Below are positions 1 to 6,191 of a stretch of DNA of 10,439 nucleotides, in pieces. Position 1 is the stretch's first letter. Every line of letters starts with the position of its first letter. The translations under genes and the position numbers were made by a program. The stretch comes from UBA11540 sp045531755 (GTDB lineage: Bacteria > Bacillota > Clostridia > Oscillospirales > Ruminococcaceae). Location of the stretch: positions 1 to 10,439 of the forward strand of contig JAZSEP010000026.1 of the NCBI GenBank assembly GCA_045531755.1, in the 5' to 3' direction. Under the pieces are notes generated by a model. That model had not been told where the DNA came from. It saw only the letters and a list, made by a program, of their open reading frames with translations, and did no database searches.

Positions 1-23
1 CCTATATCTATTACGAGTATCAC
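1..23 (-). CDS. coaX: type III pantothenate kinase, N-terminal start only (runs off left edge)
   Basis: Reading leftward, a GTG start at 23 follows a perfect AGGAGG (31-36) by 7 nt and opens the frame M-I-L-V-I-D-I-G before the window ends. CoaX proteins typically begin with this kind of hydrophobic strand leading into an ATP-binding D-x-G-N-T-N motif; CoaX phosphorylates pantothenate in the first step of coenzyme A synthesis. Seven codons alone could also open a ROK-type or other ASKHA-fold kinase. The call is strengthened by a second CoaX-like fragment at 1255-1350 inside a duplication that begins just upstream of this gene. The gene is divergent from the GH5 gene, with 109 bp between start codons. 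The identity is inferred, since most of the gene lies outside the window. Confidence 0.6.
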
Positions 24-40
24 GAAATCACCTCCTTTAT

Positions 41-68
41 ATTGTATCACATTATTTTCAAAAATCAA
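41..68 (-). promoter_or_regulatory. candidate leftward promoter of coaX
   Basis: On the minus strand, TTGATT (63-68) and TACAAT (41-46) are 16 bp apart. The predicted transcription start would fall almost on the AGGAGG Shine-Dalgarno at 31-36, leaving nearly no 5' leader, so the assignment is uncertain. In the second repeat copy the -35-like part survives (1370-1375) but the -10 is cut by the repeat boundary at 1352. Confidence 0.35.
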
Positions 69-77
69 ATAGGTCTG

Positions 78-105
78 TTGCTTTTTTACGGAACGTTGAT
101 ATAAT
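78..105 (+). promoter_or_regulatory. sigma-A-type promoter of GH5 gene A
   Basis: A consensus -10 TATAAT at 100-105 is preceded by a weak -35 TTGCTT at 78-83 with a 16-bp spacer. The AGGAGG at 121-126 sits 6 nt before the ATG at 133. The same arrangement recurs in copy B. Confidence 0.7.
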
Positions 106-132
106 TAGTGTATAAAAGTCAGGAGGTACATT

Positions 133-1215
133 ATGAAAAAGGTTTTTGTTATTTTTCTGATGATTACCTGTATGCTCGTTACGTTCTGCATGGCAGGATG
201 TGGTAACAGCGCAAACGTGACAAGCGGTGCAGACGACAAAAATCCCGAAGAGAGCCGTGACCTTGCAGTCGATTTTACAAAGATGCGTCGCGGAGTCAAT
301 ATGTCGGGGCTCGAATATTTTTTCCGTCAGACCGGTTTTCTATATGAGGAAGAAACCTATAAGGATCTCGCAGAAAAGGGGTTTGACCACATACGTCTTA
401 CCACTGATTTCAGACGCTTTGCTGACGAGGACGGCACCCTCAACGATTCCAAGATGAAAAAGGTTGACAAAGCAATGCGACTGGCAAACGAGCATGGACT
501 TATAGTTCTCCTCGATTTTCACGGCTGGTATGATTTCAACACCATTAAGGGCGATGACATGCTGTTTATGAAGATATGGAGGGCCCTTGCCGAGCGATAC
601 AAGGACTACGAGTACAACGATATGCTCATCTTCGAGCTTATCAACGAGCCTCACACCACCGAAGGCGGAAACCTCGATATGTCAACCCTTTCAAAGCTGC
701 AATGTATGACGGCGGACATTATCAGAAATATTTCTCCGAACCGCTCCATCTGCTTTGCAACCACCGAGTGGAACGGGCCGTGGACTCTTGATTCGTACAA
801 AAACTCCTCTATGATGAACTATGACAACGTGATTGTTGCATTGCATACCTACGCAACGCTCGAATTCACGCATCAAAATATGCCTTGGATGAACAATATG
901 GGCGTAATCGTAAAGCTTGATGACAACATCCTTGACGCTTTGAAAGAGCAGTTAAATGATATTGTCGATTTTAAAAAGGAAACGGGTGTTCCCGCTATCC
1001 TCGACGAATTTGGTTTTAACACCGATCCCGACATCATTCCCTACGAGGATCAAGCCAGATACGCTCAAACGGTAGTGGATGTTCTCGGTGAGCACGATAT
1101 TCCTTGTACCTGGTGGGCGTACCGTGACGGCGGTTTCGGTCTGCAACGAAAAGACGGTATATTCAGCAAGTATAAATGGAACGATACGGTTGTCAACATA
1201 CTGACTGAAAAATAG
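133..1215 (+). CDS. GH5-family glycoside hydrolase lipoprotein (copy A)
   Basis: This is a secreted retaining beta-glycosidase of family GH5 (cellulase-like (beta/alpha)8 barrel), 360 aa. Residues 1-22 form a lysine-started hydrophobic signal peptide ending in M-A-G-C, so C23 is the likely lipidated cysteine and the enzyme is probably anchored outside the membrane. A short polar linker runs to about residue 45. The conserved GH5 set is visible: Arg88, His130 in DFHG, Asn171-Glu172 in NEP (acid/base), His238/Tyr240 in HTY, Glu292 in DEFG (nucleophile) and Trp327/328. No carbohydrate-binding module is present. The start has AGGAGG 6 nt upstream. The strand after Arg88 reads L-T-T, where copy B has F-P-V, closer to the common family pattern. 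Substrate is not determinable: beta-glucan, mannan or xyloglucan are all possible. The gene is transcribed alone, with its own promoter and terminator. Confidence 0.9.
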   Translation: MKKVFVIFLMITCMLVTFCMAGCGNSANVTSGADDKNPEESRDLAVDFTKMRRGVNMSGLEYFFRQTGFLYEEETYKDLAEKGFDHIRLTTDFRRFADEDGTLNDSKMKKVDKAMRLANEHGLIVLLDFHGWYDFNTIKGDDMLFMKIWRALAERYKDYEYNDMLIFELINEPHTTEGGNLDMSTLSKLQCMTADIIRNISPNRSICFATTEWNGPWTLDSYKNSSMMNYDNVIVALHTYATLEFTHQNMPWMNNMGVIVKLDDNILDALKEQLNDIVDFKKETGVPAILDEFGFNTDPDIIPYEDQARYAQTVVDVLGEHDIPCTWWAYRDGGFGLQRKDGIFSKYKWNDTVVNILTEK

Positions 1216-1220
1216 TAACA

Positions 1221-1250
1221 AAATCCCGACTTCAGATGAAGTCGGGATTT
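1221..1250 (+). terminator. intrinsic terminator of GH5 gene A
   Basis: A 13-bp perfect stem (1221-1233 with 1238-1250) has the tetraloop AGAT and ends in a T-rich arm, 5 nt after the stop codon. The same hairpin recurs at 2527-2558. Confidence 0.9.
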
Positions 1251-1254
1251 TATT

Positions 1255-1350
1255 CTCCTCAACTCCGTAGAAAGCGAGAATGGATTTTATGGTAACCGCA
1301 TATTCGTCACTCATCTTTGAGCGGTCGGTCGCTATTCTCGAGAGAAAAAG
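1255..1350 (-). pseudogene. coaX: remnant of coaX (internal fragment, about 32 codons)
   Basis: The spacer between the two GH5 repeat units has an uninterrupted minus-strand frame. Its translation contains RIATDRSK followed by DEYA and then KSILAFYG. An R-[IL]-x-T-D-R-x-K-x-x-D-E-Y pattern is typical of CoaX at roughly residues 25-45, so this looks like codons about 23-54 of CoaX, numbered from the family and not from an alignment. There is no start codon or ribosome site: at 1351/1352 the fragment joins sequence that in copy A lies upstream of the coaX start, so the first codons are deleted. At its other end it runs into the GH5 terminator. A fragment this short cannot fold as a kinase. It is best read as the relic of a duplicated coaX whose intact version should lie left of position 1. 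Confidence 0.7.
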
Positions 1351-1384
1351 CTATCACATTATTTTCAAAAATCAAATATGTCTG

Positions 1385-1412
1385 TTGCTTTTTTACGGAA
1401 CGATGGTATAAT
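1385..1412 (+). promoter_or_regulatory. sigma-A-type promoter of GH5 gene B
   Basis: TTGCTT (1385-1390) and TATAAT (1407-1412) are 16 bp apart, with AGGAGG at 1428-1433. Two of the three substitutions relative to copy A lie within the spacer just before the -10, so the copies may differ slightly in strength. Confidence 0.7.
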
Positions 1413-1439
1413 TAGTGTATAAAAGTCAGGAGGTACATT

Positions 1440-2522
1440 ATGAAAAAGGTTTTTGTTATTTTTATGATAATTACCTGTATGCTCGTTACGTTCTGCATGG
1501 CAGGATGTGGTAACAGCGCAAACGTGACAAGCGGTGCAGACGACAAAAATCCCGAAGAGAGCCGTGACCTTGCGGTAGATTTTACGAAGCTCCGCCGTGG
1601 TGTCAACCTCTCTGCTCTGGAGGATCCGAACAAGTACAGCAAGTTCCTTTTTGAAGACGATACCTACACGAACATTGCGGAAAAAGGCTTTGACCACGTT
1701 CGTTTCCCTGTGGATTTCAGGAACTATGCCAAAAAGGACGGAACCCTCAACGACAGAAAGATGAAAGACGTTGACAGAGTTATCAAGGCGGCAAACGAGG
1801 CGGGACTTGTCGTTTTCCTCGATTTTCACGGATGGGCTGATCTCAACACCATTAAGGGCGACGACATACTGTTTATGAAGATATGGAGTGGCCTTGCCGA
1901 GCGATACAAGGACTACAAGCACAACGATATGCTCATCTTCGAGCTTATCAACGAGCCTCAAACCACCGAGGGTGGAAATCTCGATATGACGAGCCTTTCG
2001 ATGCTACAATGCTTTACGGCAAATGCCATAAGAGAGATTTCTCCGAACCGCTCCATCTGCTTTGCAACTGCCGAGTGGAACAGTCCATGGACACTCAAGA
2101 AGTACAAGCTTTCCCCTATGATGAACTATGACAACGTGATTGTTGCATTGCATACCTACGCAACGCTCGAATTCACACATCAAAATATGGCTTGGATGAA
2201 CAATTTGGGCACGATAGTAAAGCTTGATGACAACATACTTGGCGAACTGAAAAAGACGTTAAATGATATTGTCGATTTTAAAAAGGAAACGGGTGTTCCC
2301 GTCATCCTCAACGAGTTTGGCTTCAACACCGAACCCGACACCATCCCCTACGAGGATCAAGCCAGATACGTTCAAACGGTAGTGGATATTCTCGGTAAGC
2401 AAGATATCCCTTGTACCTGGTGGCCTTACATTAGCGGAGAGTTTGCGATATACAAAAAGACGAGTATGTTCGGCAAGTATCAATGGAATGACACGGTAGT
2501 TGATATTTTGATAGCTGAATAA
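1440..2522 (+). CDS. GH5-family glycoside hydrolase lipoprotein (copy B)
   Basis: This is a 360-aa paralogue of the gene at 133-1215, aligning end to end without gaps. I count about 271 of 360 identical residues. The lipoprotein signal and linker (residues 11-50) are identical, with C23 as the probable lipid anchor. All GH5 catalytic-site residues are kept: Arg88 (in V-R-F-P), His130, Asn171-Glu172, His238/Tyr240, Glu292 (in NEFG) and Trp327/328. Divergence concentrates at residues 51-100 and 331-350, the latter after the last barrel strand, where substrate subsites usually lie. The pair may therefore act on related but not identical glycans, which is inference. The gene has its own promoter and ends in a hairpin shared with the convergent gap gene. 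Confidence 0.9.
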   Translation: MKKVFVIFMIITCMLVTFCMAGCGNSANVTSGADDKNPEESRDLAVDFTKLRRGVNLSALEDPNKYSKFLFEDDTYTNIAEKGFDHVRFPVDFRNYAKKDGTLNDRKMKDVDRVIKAANEAGLVVFLDFHGWADLNTIKGDDILFMKIWSGLAERYKDYKHNDMLIFELINEPQTTEGGNLDMTSLSMLQCFTANAIREISPNRSICFATAEWNSPWTLKKYKLSPMMNYDNVIVALHTYATLEFTHQNMAWMNNLGTIVKLDDNILGELKKTLNDIVDFKKETGVPVILNEFGFNTEPDTIPYEDQARYVQTVVDILGKQDIPCTWWPYISGEFAIYKKTSMFGKYQWNDTVVDILIAE

Positions 2523-2526
2523 TGAA

Positions 2527-2558
2527 AAAATCCCGACTTCAGATGAAGTCGGGATTTT
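2527..2558. terminator. bidirectional terminator between GH5 gene B and gap
   Basis: A 14-bp perfect stem (2527-2540 with 2545-2558) with loop AGAT begins 4 nt after the GH5 stop. Read leftward it lies 18 nt beyond the gap stop and is followed by a run of T, so it can end transcripts from both sides. It is a duplicate of the hairpin at 1221-1250. Confidence 0.9.
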
Positions 2559-2576
2559 ATTTTGACTTTTCTAAAC

Positions 2577-3596
2577 TTACGCGAGTTCAGCGAAGTACTT
2601 AATGGTTCTAACCATCTGGCTTGTGTAGGAGTTCTCGTTATCGTACCAAGAAACAACCTGTACCTGATAGGTGTCGTCGTCAATCTTAGCAACCATTGTC
2701 TGTGTTGCATCGAAGAGAGAACCGTAGGTGATGCCGATTACGTCGGAGGAAACGATGGGATCCTCGTTGTAACCGAAGGAAGCGGAAGAAGCAGCCTTCA
2801 TAGCAGCGTTGATGCCCTCAGCTGTGATGTCCTTACCCTTAACTACTGCAACGAGGATTGTTGTAGAACCTGTGCAGGTAGGAACTCTCTGTGCAGAGCC
2901 GATGAGCTTGCCGTTGAGCTCGGGGATAACAAGGCCGATAGCCTTTGCAGCGCCTGTGGAGTTAGGAACGATGTTCTGTGCGCCTGCGCGTGCTCTTCTG
3001 AGGTCGCCCTTTCTGTGAGGACCGTCGAGAATCATCTGGTCGCCTGTGTAAGCGTGAACGGTTGTCATGATACCGCTCTCGATAGGAGCGTAGTCGTTGA
3101 GAGCCTTAGCCATAGGAGCAAGGCAGTTTGTTGTACAAGAAGCTGCAGAGATGATCTTGTCATCAGCTGTGAGTGTCTTCTCGTTTACGGAATAAACGAT
3201 TGTCTTGAGGTCCTTGCCTGCGCGAGCAGAGATAACTACCTTCTTAGCGCCTGCATTGATGTGAGCCATGGACTTCTCGGTAGAGCAATAGAAACCTGTG
3301 CACTCGAGAACAACGTCAACACCAAGCTCGCCCCAAGGACAGTTTGCAGCGTCCTTCTCAGCGTAGATTTTGAGTGTCTTTCCGTCAACTGTGATTGTGC
3401 CAGCCTCGTCGTCAGCTGCTACAGTGTGTCCGTCGTAACGGCCCTGTGCTGTGTCATACTTGAGAAGATGAGCGAGCATCTTGGGGCTTGTGAGGTCGTT
3501 GATTGCTACGATTTCGTAACCCTCAGCACCGAACATCTGTCTGAATGCGAGACGGCCGATACGGCCAAATCCGTTGATTGCAACTTTTACTGCCAT
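2577..3596 (-). CDS. gap: glyceraldehyde-3-phosphate dehydrogenase (NAD-dependent, glycolytic)
   Basis: This is the cytosolic glycolytic enzyme that converts glyceraldehyde-3-phosphate, NAD and phosphate to 1,3-bisphosphoglycerate. The 339-aa length is normal. The Rossmann motif GFGRIGR is at residues 9-15 and Asp34 follows the second strand, favouring NAD over NADP. The catalytic Cys154 sits in SCTTNCLAP, His181 in the TVHAYTG segment, the phosphate-site loop around 194-214 is intact, and the C-terminus carries WYDNENSY. A small oddity is Cys241 in VPTCTGST, where proline is common. The ATG at 3596 has GGAGG (3606-3610) 9 nt upstream. Codon use is strongly biased, as expected for a highly expressed gene. 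It appears monocistronic; no pgk or tpi follows it in this window. Confidence 0.98.
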   Translation of the reverse strand: MAVKVAINGFGRIGRLAFRQMFGAEGYEIVAINDLTSPKMLAHLLKYDTAQGRYDGHTVAADDEAGTITVDGKTLKIYAEKDAANCPWGELGVDVVLECTGFYCSTEKSMAHINAGAKKVVISARAGKDLKTIVYSVNEKTLTADDKIISAASCTTNCLAPMAKALNDYAPIESGIMTTVHAYTGDQMILDGPHRKGDLRRARAGAQNIVPNSTGAAKAIGLVIPELNGKLIGSAQRVPTCTGSTTILVAVVKGKDITAEGINAAMKAASSASFGYNEDPIVSSDVIGITYGSLFDATQTMVAKIDDDTYQVQVVSWYDNENSYTSQMVRTIKYFAELA

Positions 3597-3632
3597 ATTG
3601 ATATACCTCCAAAAATATTAATCCATATTTAC

Positions 3633-3645
3633 CCATTATAAATGG
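3633..3645 (-). promoter_or_regulatory. small palindrome at the gap transcription start (possible operator)
   Basis: CCATT-ATA-AATGG is a perfect 5-3-5 inverted repeat lying just downstream of the predicted gap start site, a position where a repressor or an mRNA hairpin could act. It is short and could be chance. Confidence 0.25.
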
Positions 3646-3653
3646 TCATTGTT

Positions 3654-3682
3654 ATTCTATACCATTTTTATCAAAAAAACAA
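3654..3682 (-). promoter_or_regulatory. promoter of gap
   Basis: On the minus strand, TTGTTT (3677-3682) and TAGAAT (3654-3659) are separated by 17 bp, giving a leader of about 50 nt before the gap start codon. Confidence 0.55.
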
Positions 3683-3693
3683 GGGTCGGTTTG

Positions 3694-3743
3694 AAAAAAA
3701 TTTCCCCGTCGCACTCTTTTTGTAAGTAGTGTTAAACGGGGAA
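3694..3743 (-). terminator. probable terminator of the PH/ComEC-like operon
   Basis: Read leftward, an 8-bp stem (3736-3743 with 3702-3709, TTCCCCGT/ACGGGGAA) closes a 26-nt loop and is followed by a run of seven T (3694-3700). Part of the loop can pair further (CACT with AGTG). It starts about 35 nt after the stop of the MBL-fold gene and sits just upstream of the gap promoter. Confidence 0.6.
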
Positions 3744-3777
3744 TATTTTCCAAATGCTTTTTATGTCATTTTGACAG

Positions 3778-4755
3778 TTATTTCTGGGTTCTTACGTCGA
3801 GCTGTTTGCCGTCGGAAATGAACACTATATCTCCGTCGAGGTCGGTGCGGTATATCTTGATTCCTCTGTCGCTGAGCTCCTTTACGACGTCTTCGCTCGG
3901 GTGCTTGTATCTGTTGCCCTCGCCGACGGATATTACTGCATACTCAGGTGTCACGGCGTCAAGGAACTTCGCGGTAGTCGAGCTGCTGCTTCCGTGGTGG
4001 GCGACCTTCAAAACGTCGGCAGAAACGTTATGGCCTTTTTGAAGGGTGGATTTTTCGGAAGTTTTTTCCATATCGCCCGTGAAGAGAAACGAGGTTTCAC
4101 CATACACAAGGCGAAGCGCAAGGGAGCTGTTATTCGTAGATGCGAACTCGCCCTCGGGAGCGACACACTCAAACTCGAGGTCACCAAATTTTATCGGCTT
4201 ATCCCCTGCTTCTTTCAGGGTTATTTTGAGCCCTTTCTGGCTTATCGACAAAAGCATATTGGTATATACGTTGGTGGTGGGAACAAGGTCCTCAGACAAT
4301 GGCGGCATATAGATTTCGCCGATATCGTAGTTGTCGATTATCTCGCTCATAGAGCCTATATGGTCGGAGTCGGGGTGGCTGACTATCAAAACATCTATCT
4401 TCGACACGGAGTTTGCGTTGAGGTAGCCCATAACCTCGTCCGTTGCGTTTGTGTCGCCCGAGTCTATAAGCGCGTTTTTACCGTCGTACCGAATTAGTAT
4501 ACTGTCGCCCTGACCCACGTCGATATAGTGCACCTGCAGTTCCTTATCGTTTGTAACGGGCAGGTCGTAGTTGCTTACAATGTCATTCTTTATTCCGTCG
4601 AGGGTATCTCCCACCTCGTCCCAGGTTGGCACGAAGGAGGGCAGACTCAGGAAGTCCGCCATGGTTATTATCGCCGCAAGCGACAGAATTATCGATGCGA
4701 TTATAACGAAACGCCAGTTTACAAGTGATTTGTTTTTCTTTTTCCTGTTTGCCAT
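3778..4755 (-). CDS. membrane-anchored ComEC/Rec2-like metallo-beta-lactamase-fold hydrolase
   Basis: This is a 325-aa protein with a basic N-terminus, one membrane segment at about 15-34 and a ComEC-type MBL domain from about 72, which should lie outside the cell (inferred from the N-terminal anchor). Visible motifs are HYIDVGQGDS (76-85), IDSGD (97-101), the metal-binding SHPDSDHIG (126-134), NSSLALRL (209-216), FTGDME (225-230), KVAHHGSSSST (250-260) and YKHPSEDVV (283-291). Full ComEC channels have many membrane helices and an OB domain; this protein has only the hydrolase part. Such stand-alone proteins are usually labelled ComEC/Rec2-related, and the family includes nucleases and phosphodiesterases, so DNA uptake should not be assumed. 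It is the third gene of a leftward operon, starting 5 nt after the PH-domain gene; its GAGGAT ribosome site (4765-4770) lies within that gene's end. Confidence 0.88.
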   Translation of the reverse strand: MANRKKKNKSLVNWRFVIIASIILSLAAIITMADFLSLPSFVPTWDEVGDTLDGIKNDIVSNYDLPVTNDKELQVHYIDVGQGDSILIRYDGKNALIDSGDTNATDEVMGYLNANSVSKIDVLIVSHPDSDHIGSMSEIIDNYDIGEIYMPPLSEDLVPTTNVYTNMLLSISQKGLKITLKEAGDKPIKFGDLEFECVAPEGEFASTNNSSLALRLVYGETSFLFTGDMEKTSEKSTLQKGHNVSADVLKVAHHGSSSSTTAKFLDAVTPEYAVISVGEGNRYKHPSEDVVKELSDRGIKIYRTDLDGDIVFISDGKQLDVRTQK

Positions 4756-4760
4756 CTTTT

Positions 4761-6191
4761 TTAAATCCTCAAAAGCTTTCTCGCCATTTTAATGTCCACG
4801 CTCCTGACGCGGTGGCGGTAGGGGGTTTCTCCTTTTGTATATACAAAAACGTCGCACCTCTTGTCAAATCTTTGAAACAGGCTTTGGCGAAGTTTTATTG
4901 TGACTATCTTATCCCAAGGAATTATTGCGGTATTAAACTGCAAAAAGGTTGAATACTTCAGTGTGAGAGAGGTTTCGTTTGCGCCGATTCCCGAGGTTAA
5001 AAAATCCGCTATTCTCACTATGAGCCACCAATATGCAGGAATGGCTGCAAACACGCCGACAAAGAGTATTACGTCCTTCCAGTTTGGCAGAAGTCGAACA
5101 AGAATTGCCGTTGCTGCCGGCAGAATTATACAGGGCCAGAGAGGGTCGGCGACAAAGCGGAAAACCGACGTTTTGTTGGGGCGAAGGGTGATTTTCGACC
5201 TCTCGAATTCGGGAAAGAGAAGCCGAAAGCTTTTATCAATCTCTTTTCGGTTTCCTGCAGGGGTGAAGGTGGTTATATCCTCGCGTTTTTTACCCACGCC
5301 CACGCAATGTCCGAAGACGGTGTATACCCCGAGAATTTTTGTGAAAAGTCCCTGCTTTATATTTATGAAATCTATTCTGTCAACCTCTACGAGAGTTGTG
5401 CGGCGGGTGAACGCTCCTCCCGAAATCTCTATCGTGTTTTTATCCCGTGTCAGCATAAGGTTGTGGTGGCGGATGAGGTTTTGAACGAAGCCCACCAGCC
5501 AACCGCCGAGGATTATGACCGCAGCCGCCGTTGCGACAGGTCCTATGCCCGCCCAAACGAGCCTTGCAAAGCTATTGAGCGTATCTATCATACGCTCCTT
5601 GAGTTCCTCGCTGACAAGCGAGCCTGCCTTTGTGAAAAAGGCGGCGGCAAAGCCTGCTCCTGCAAAGGAGTCGGACAGGAACGCAGAGATTATCATTATA
5701 TAAAAAAGACGCGGAGAATAGGTTTTTCTGAGCTCGTTTCTACCCGTGTTCATCTTCTGCGAGGTGAGCTTCAGAATCTGGTTTGCCCTGTCGGTTGGCA
5801 AAATCAGGCTTATATCCGCGCGGCGACGGGTTCCCGCGAGGGTTTCAAAGCGTATTCTCGTTGCGGAAAACGGGCGGTAGAACCACGGCGATTCACAGGT
5901 CACCGAGCATATTTCGTCTATAGGCACGCGTTTGTCAACAAAGCTTATCAGTCCGCCTCGAAGGGCTACCGTTTTTCCGTCGAAGGAATATCTTGTGAGC
6001 CACCAGCGAAGGATTGCCAGCACGAGTATCACAAGCACCACGGAAACGTCCATCCAGGCGCCCGAGAGCCAGGAATAAAATCCGCCCCGAACAGATGTCG
6101 CAAATCCGCGCAGAAGCGGAACAATGAGCAAAAAGACGAGCTTTTGTATCCCCTCGAGTATCAAAACGGGGTGGGTTCTTTTATAGTTCAT
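4761..6191 (-). CDS. three-PH-domain (bPH2) membrane protein, YdbT-like
   Basis: A 476-aa multi-helix membrane protein resembling Bacillus YdbT, which is usually of similar size. Hydrophobic segments lie near 12-30, 47-64, 160-186, 212-236, 350-367 and 373-393, in three pairs. After each pair comes a polar beta-rich bPH2 region: about 66-142 (YSFDGKTVALRGG, then a KRVPIDEI-type strand), 243-325 (LTRDKNTIEISGGAFTRR, then LVEVDRIDFINIKQ and ILGVYTV) and 407-475 (SLTLKYSTF, IIPWDKIVTIKLRQS). This two-helix-plus-PH repeat suggests internal triplication. Its start overlaps the stop of the upstream small PH gene in an ATGA, implying translational coupling; no strong ribosome site is seen. The Bacillus pair belongs to a cell-envelope stress regulon (sigma-W) and has been linked to resistance to antimicrobial peptides; the same role here is inference only. 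Confidence 0.85.
   Translation of the reverse strand: MNYKRTHPVLILEGIQKLVFLLIVPLLRGFATSVRGGFYSWLSGAWMDVSVVLVILVLAILRWWLTRYSFDGKTVALRGGLISFVDKRVPIDEICSVTCESPWFYRPFSATRIRFETLAGTRRRADISLILPTDRANQILKLTSQKMNTGRNELRKTYSPRLFYIMIISAFLSDSFAGAGFAAAFFTKAGSLVSEELKERMIDTLNSFARLVWAGIGPVATAAAVIILGGWLVGFVQNLIRHHNLMLTRDKNTIEISGGAFTRRTTLVEVDRIDFINIKQGLFTKILGVYTVFGHCVGVGKKREDITTFTPAGNRKEIDKSFRLLFPEFERSKITLRPNKTSVFRFVADPLWPCIILPAATAILVRLLPNWKDVILFVGVFAAIPAYWWLIVRIADFLTSGIGANETSLTLKYSTFLQFNTAIIPWDKIVTIKLRQSLFQRFDKRCDVFVYTKGETPYRHRVRSVDIKMARKLLRI

Larger units (their letters stand above)
45..1254 (+). repeat. tandem duplication unit, copy A
   Basis: This 1210-bp segment matches 1352-2561 at a constant offset of 1307 bp, with no net insertion or deletion. 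It contains the promoter, the GH5 gene and the terminator. Identity is very high in the promoter/leader (3 differences in the 88 bp before the ATG), in the signal-peptide region and in the terminator, and lower in parts of the coding sequence. The left flank of this copy is the apparently intact coaX start region; the right flank is the CoaX-like fragment. Confidence 0.95.
1352..2561 (+). repeat. tandem duplication unit, copy B
   Basis: This is the second copy of the 1210-bp unit (partner 45-1254). Its left boundary at 1352 abuts the CoaX remnant; its right boundary at 2561 lies in the T-rich arm after the terminator, beyond which the sequence continues to gap. Confidence 0.95.

Noticed and set aside
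952..1314. A 120-codon minus-strand frame starting M-S-D-E-Y
   Set aside because: Only its first about 20 codons are CoaX-like, belonging to the remnant at 1255-1350; the rest runs antisense through the terminator and GH5 gene A. It is not a gene in its own right.
45..2561. The repeats as part of an insertion sequence or transposon
   Set aside because: They are in direct orientation, contain only the GH5 unit, and have no transposase or terminal inverted repeats; tandem duplication explains them.
2562..3641. A 359-codon open frame on the plus strand
   Set aside because: It lies exactly antisense to gap, is cysteine- and serine-rich without recognisable motifs, and is explained by the strong codon bias of the real gene.
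3778..4755. A true ComEC DNA-uptake channel
   Set aside because: The protein has one membrane anchor and the MBL domain only; the multi-helix competence domain and OB domain are absent.
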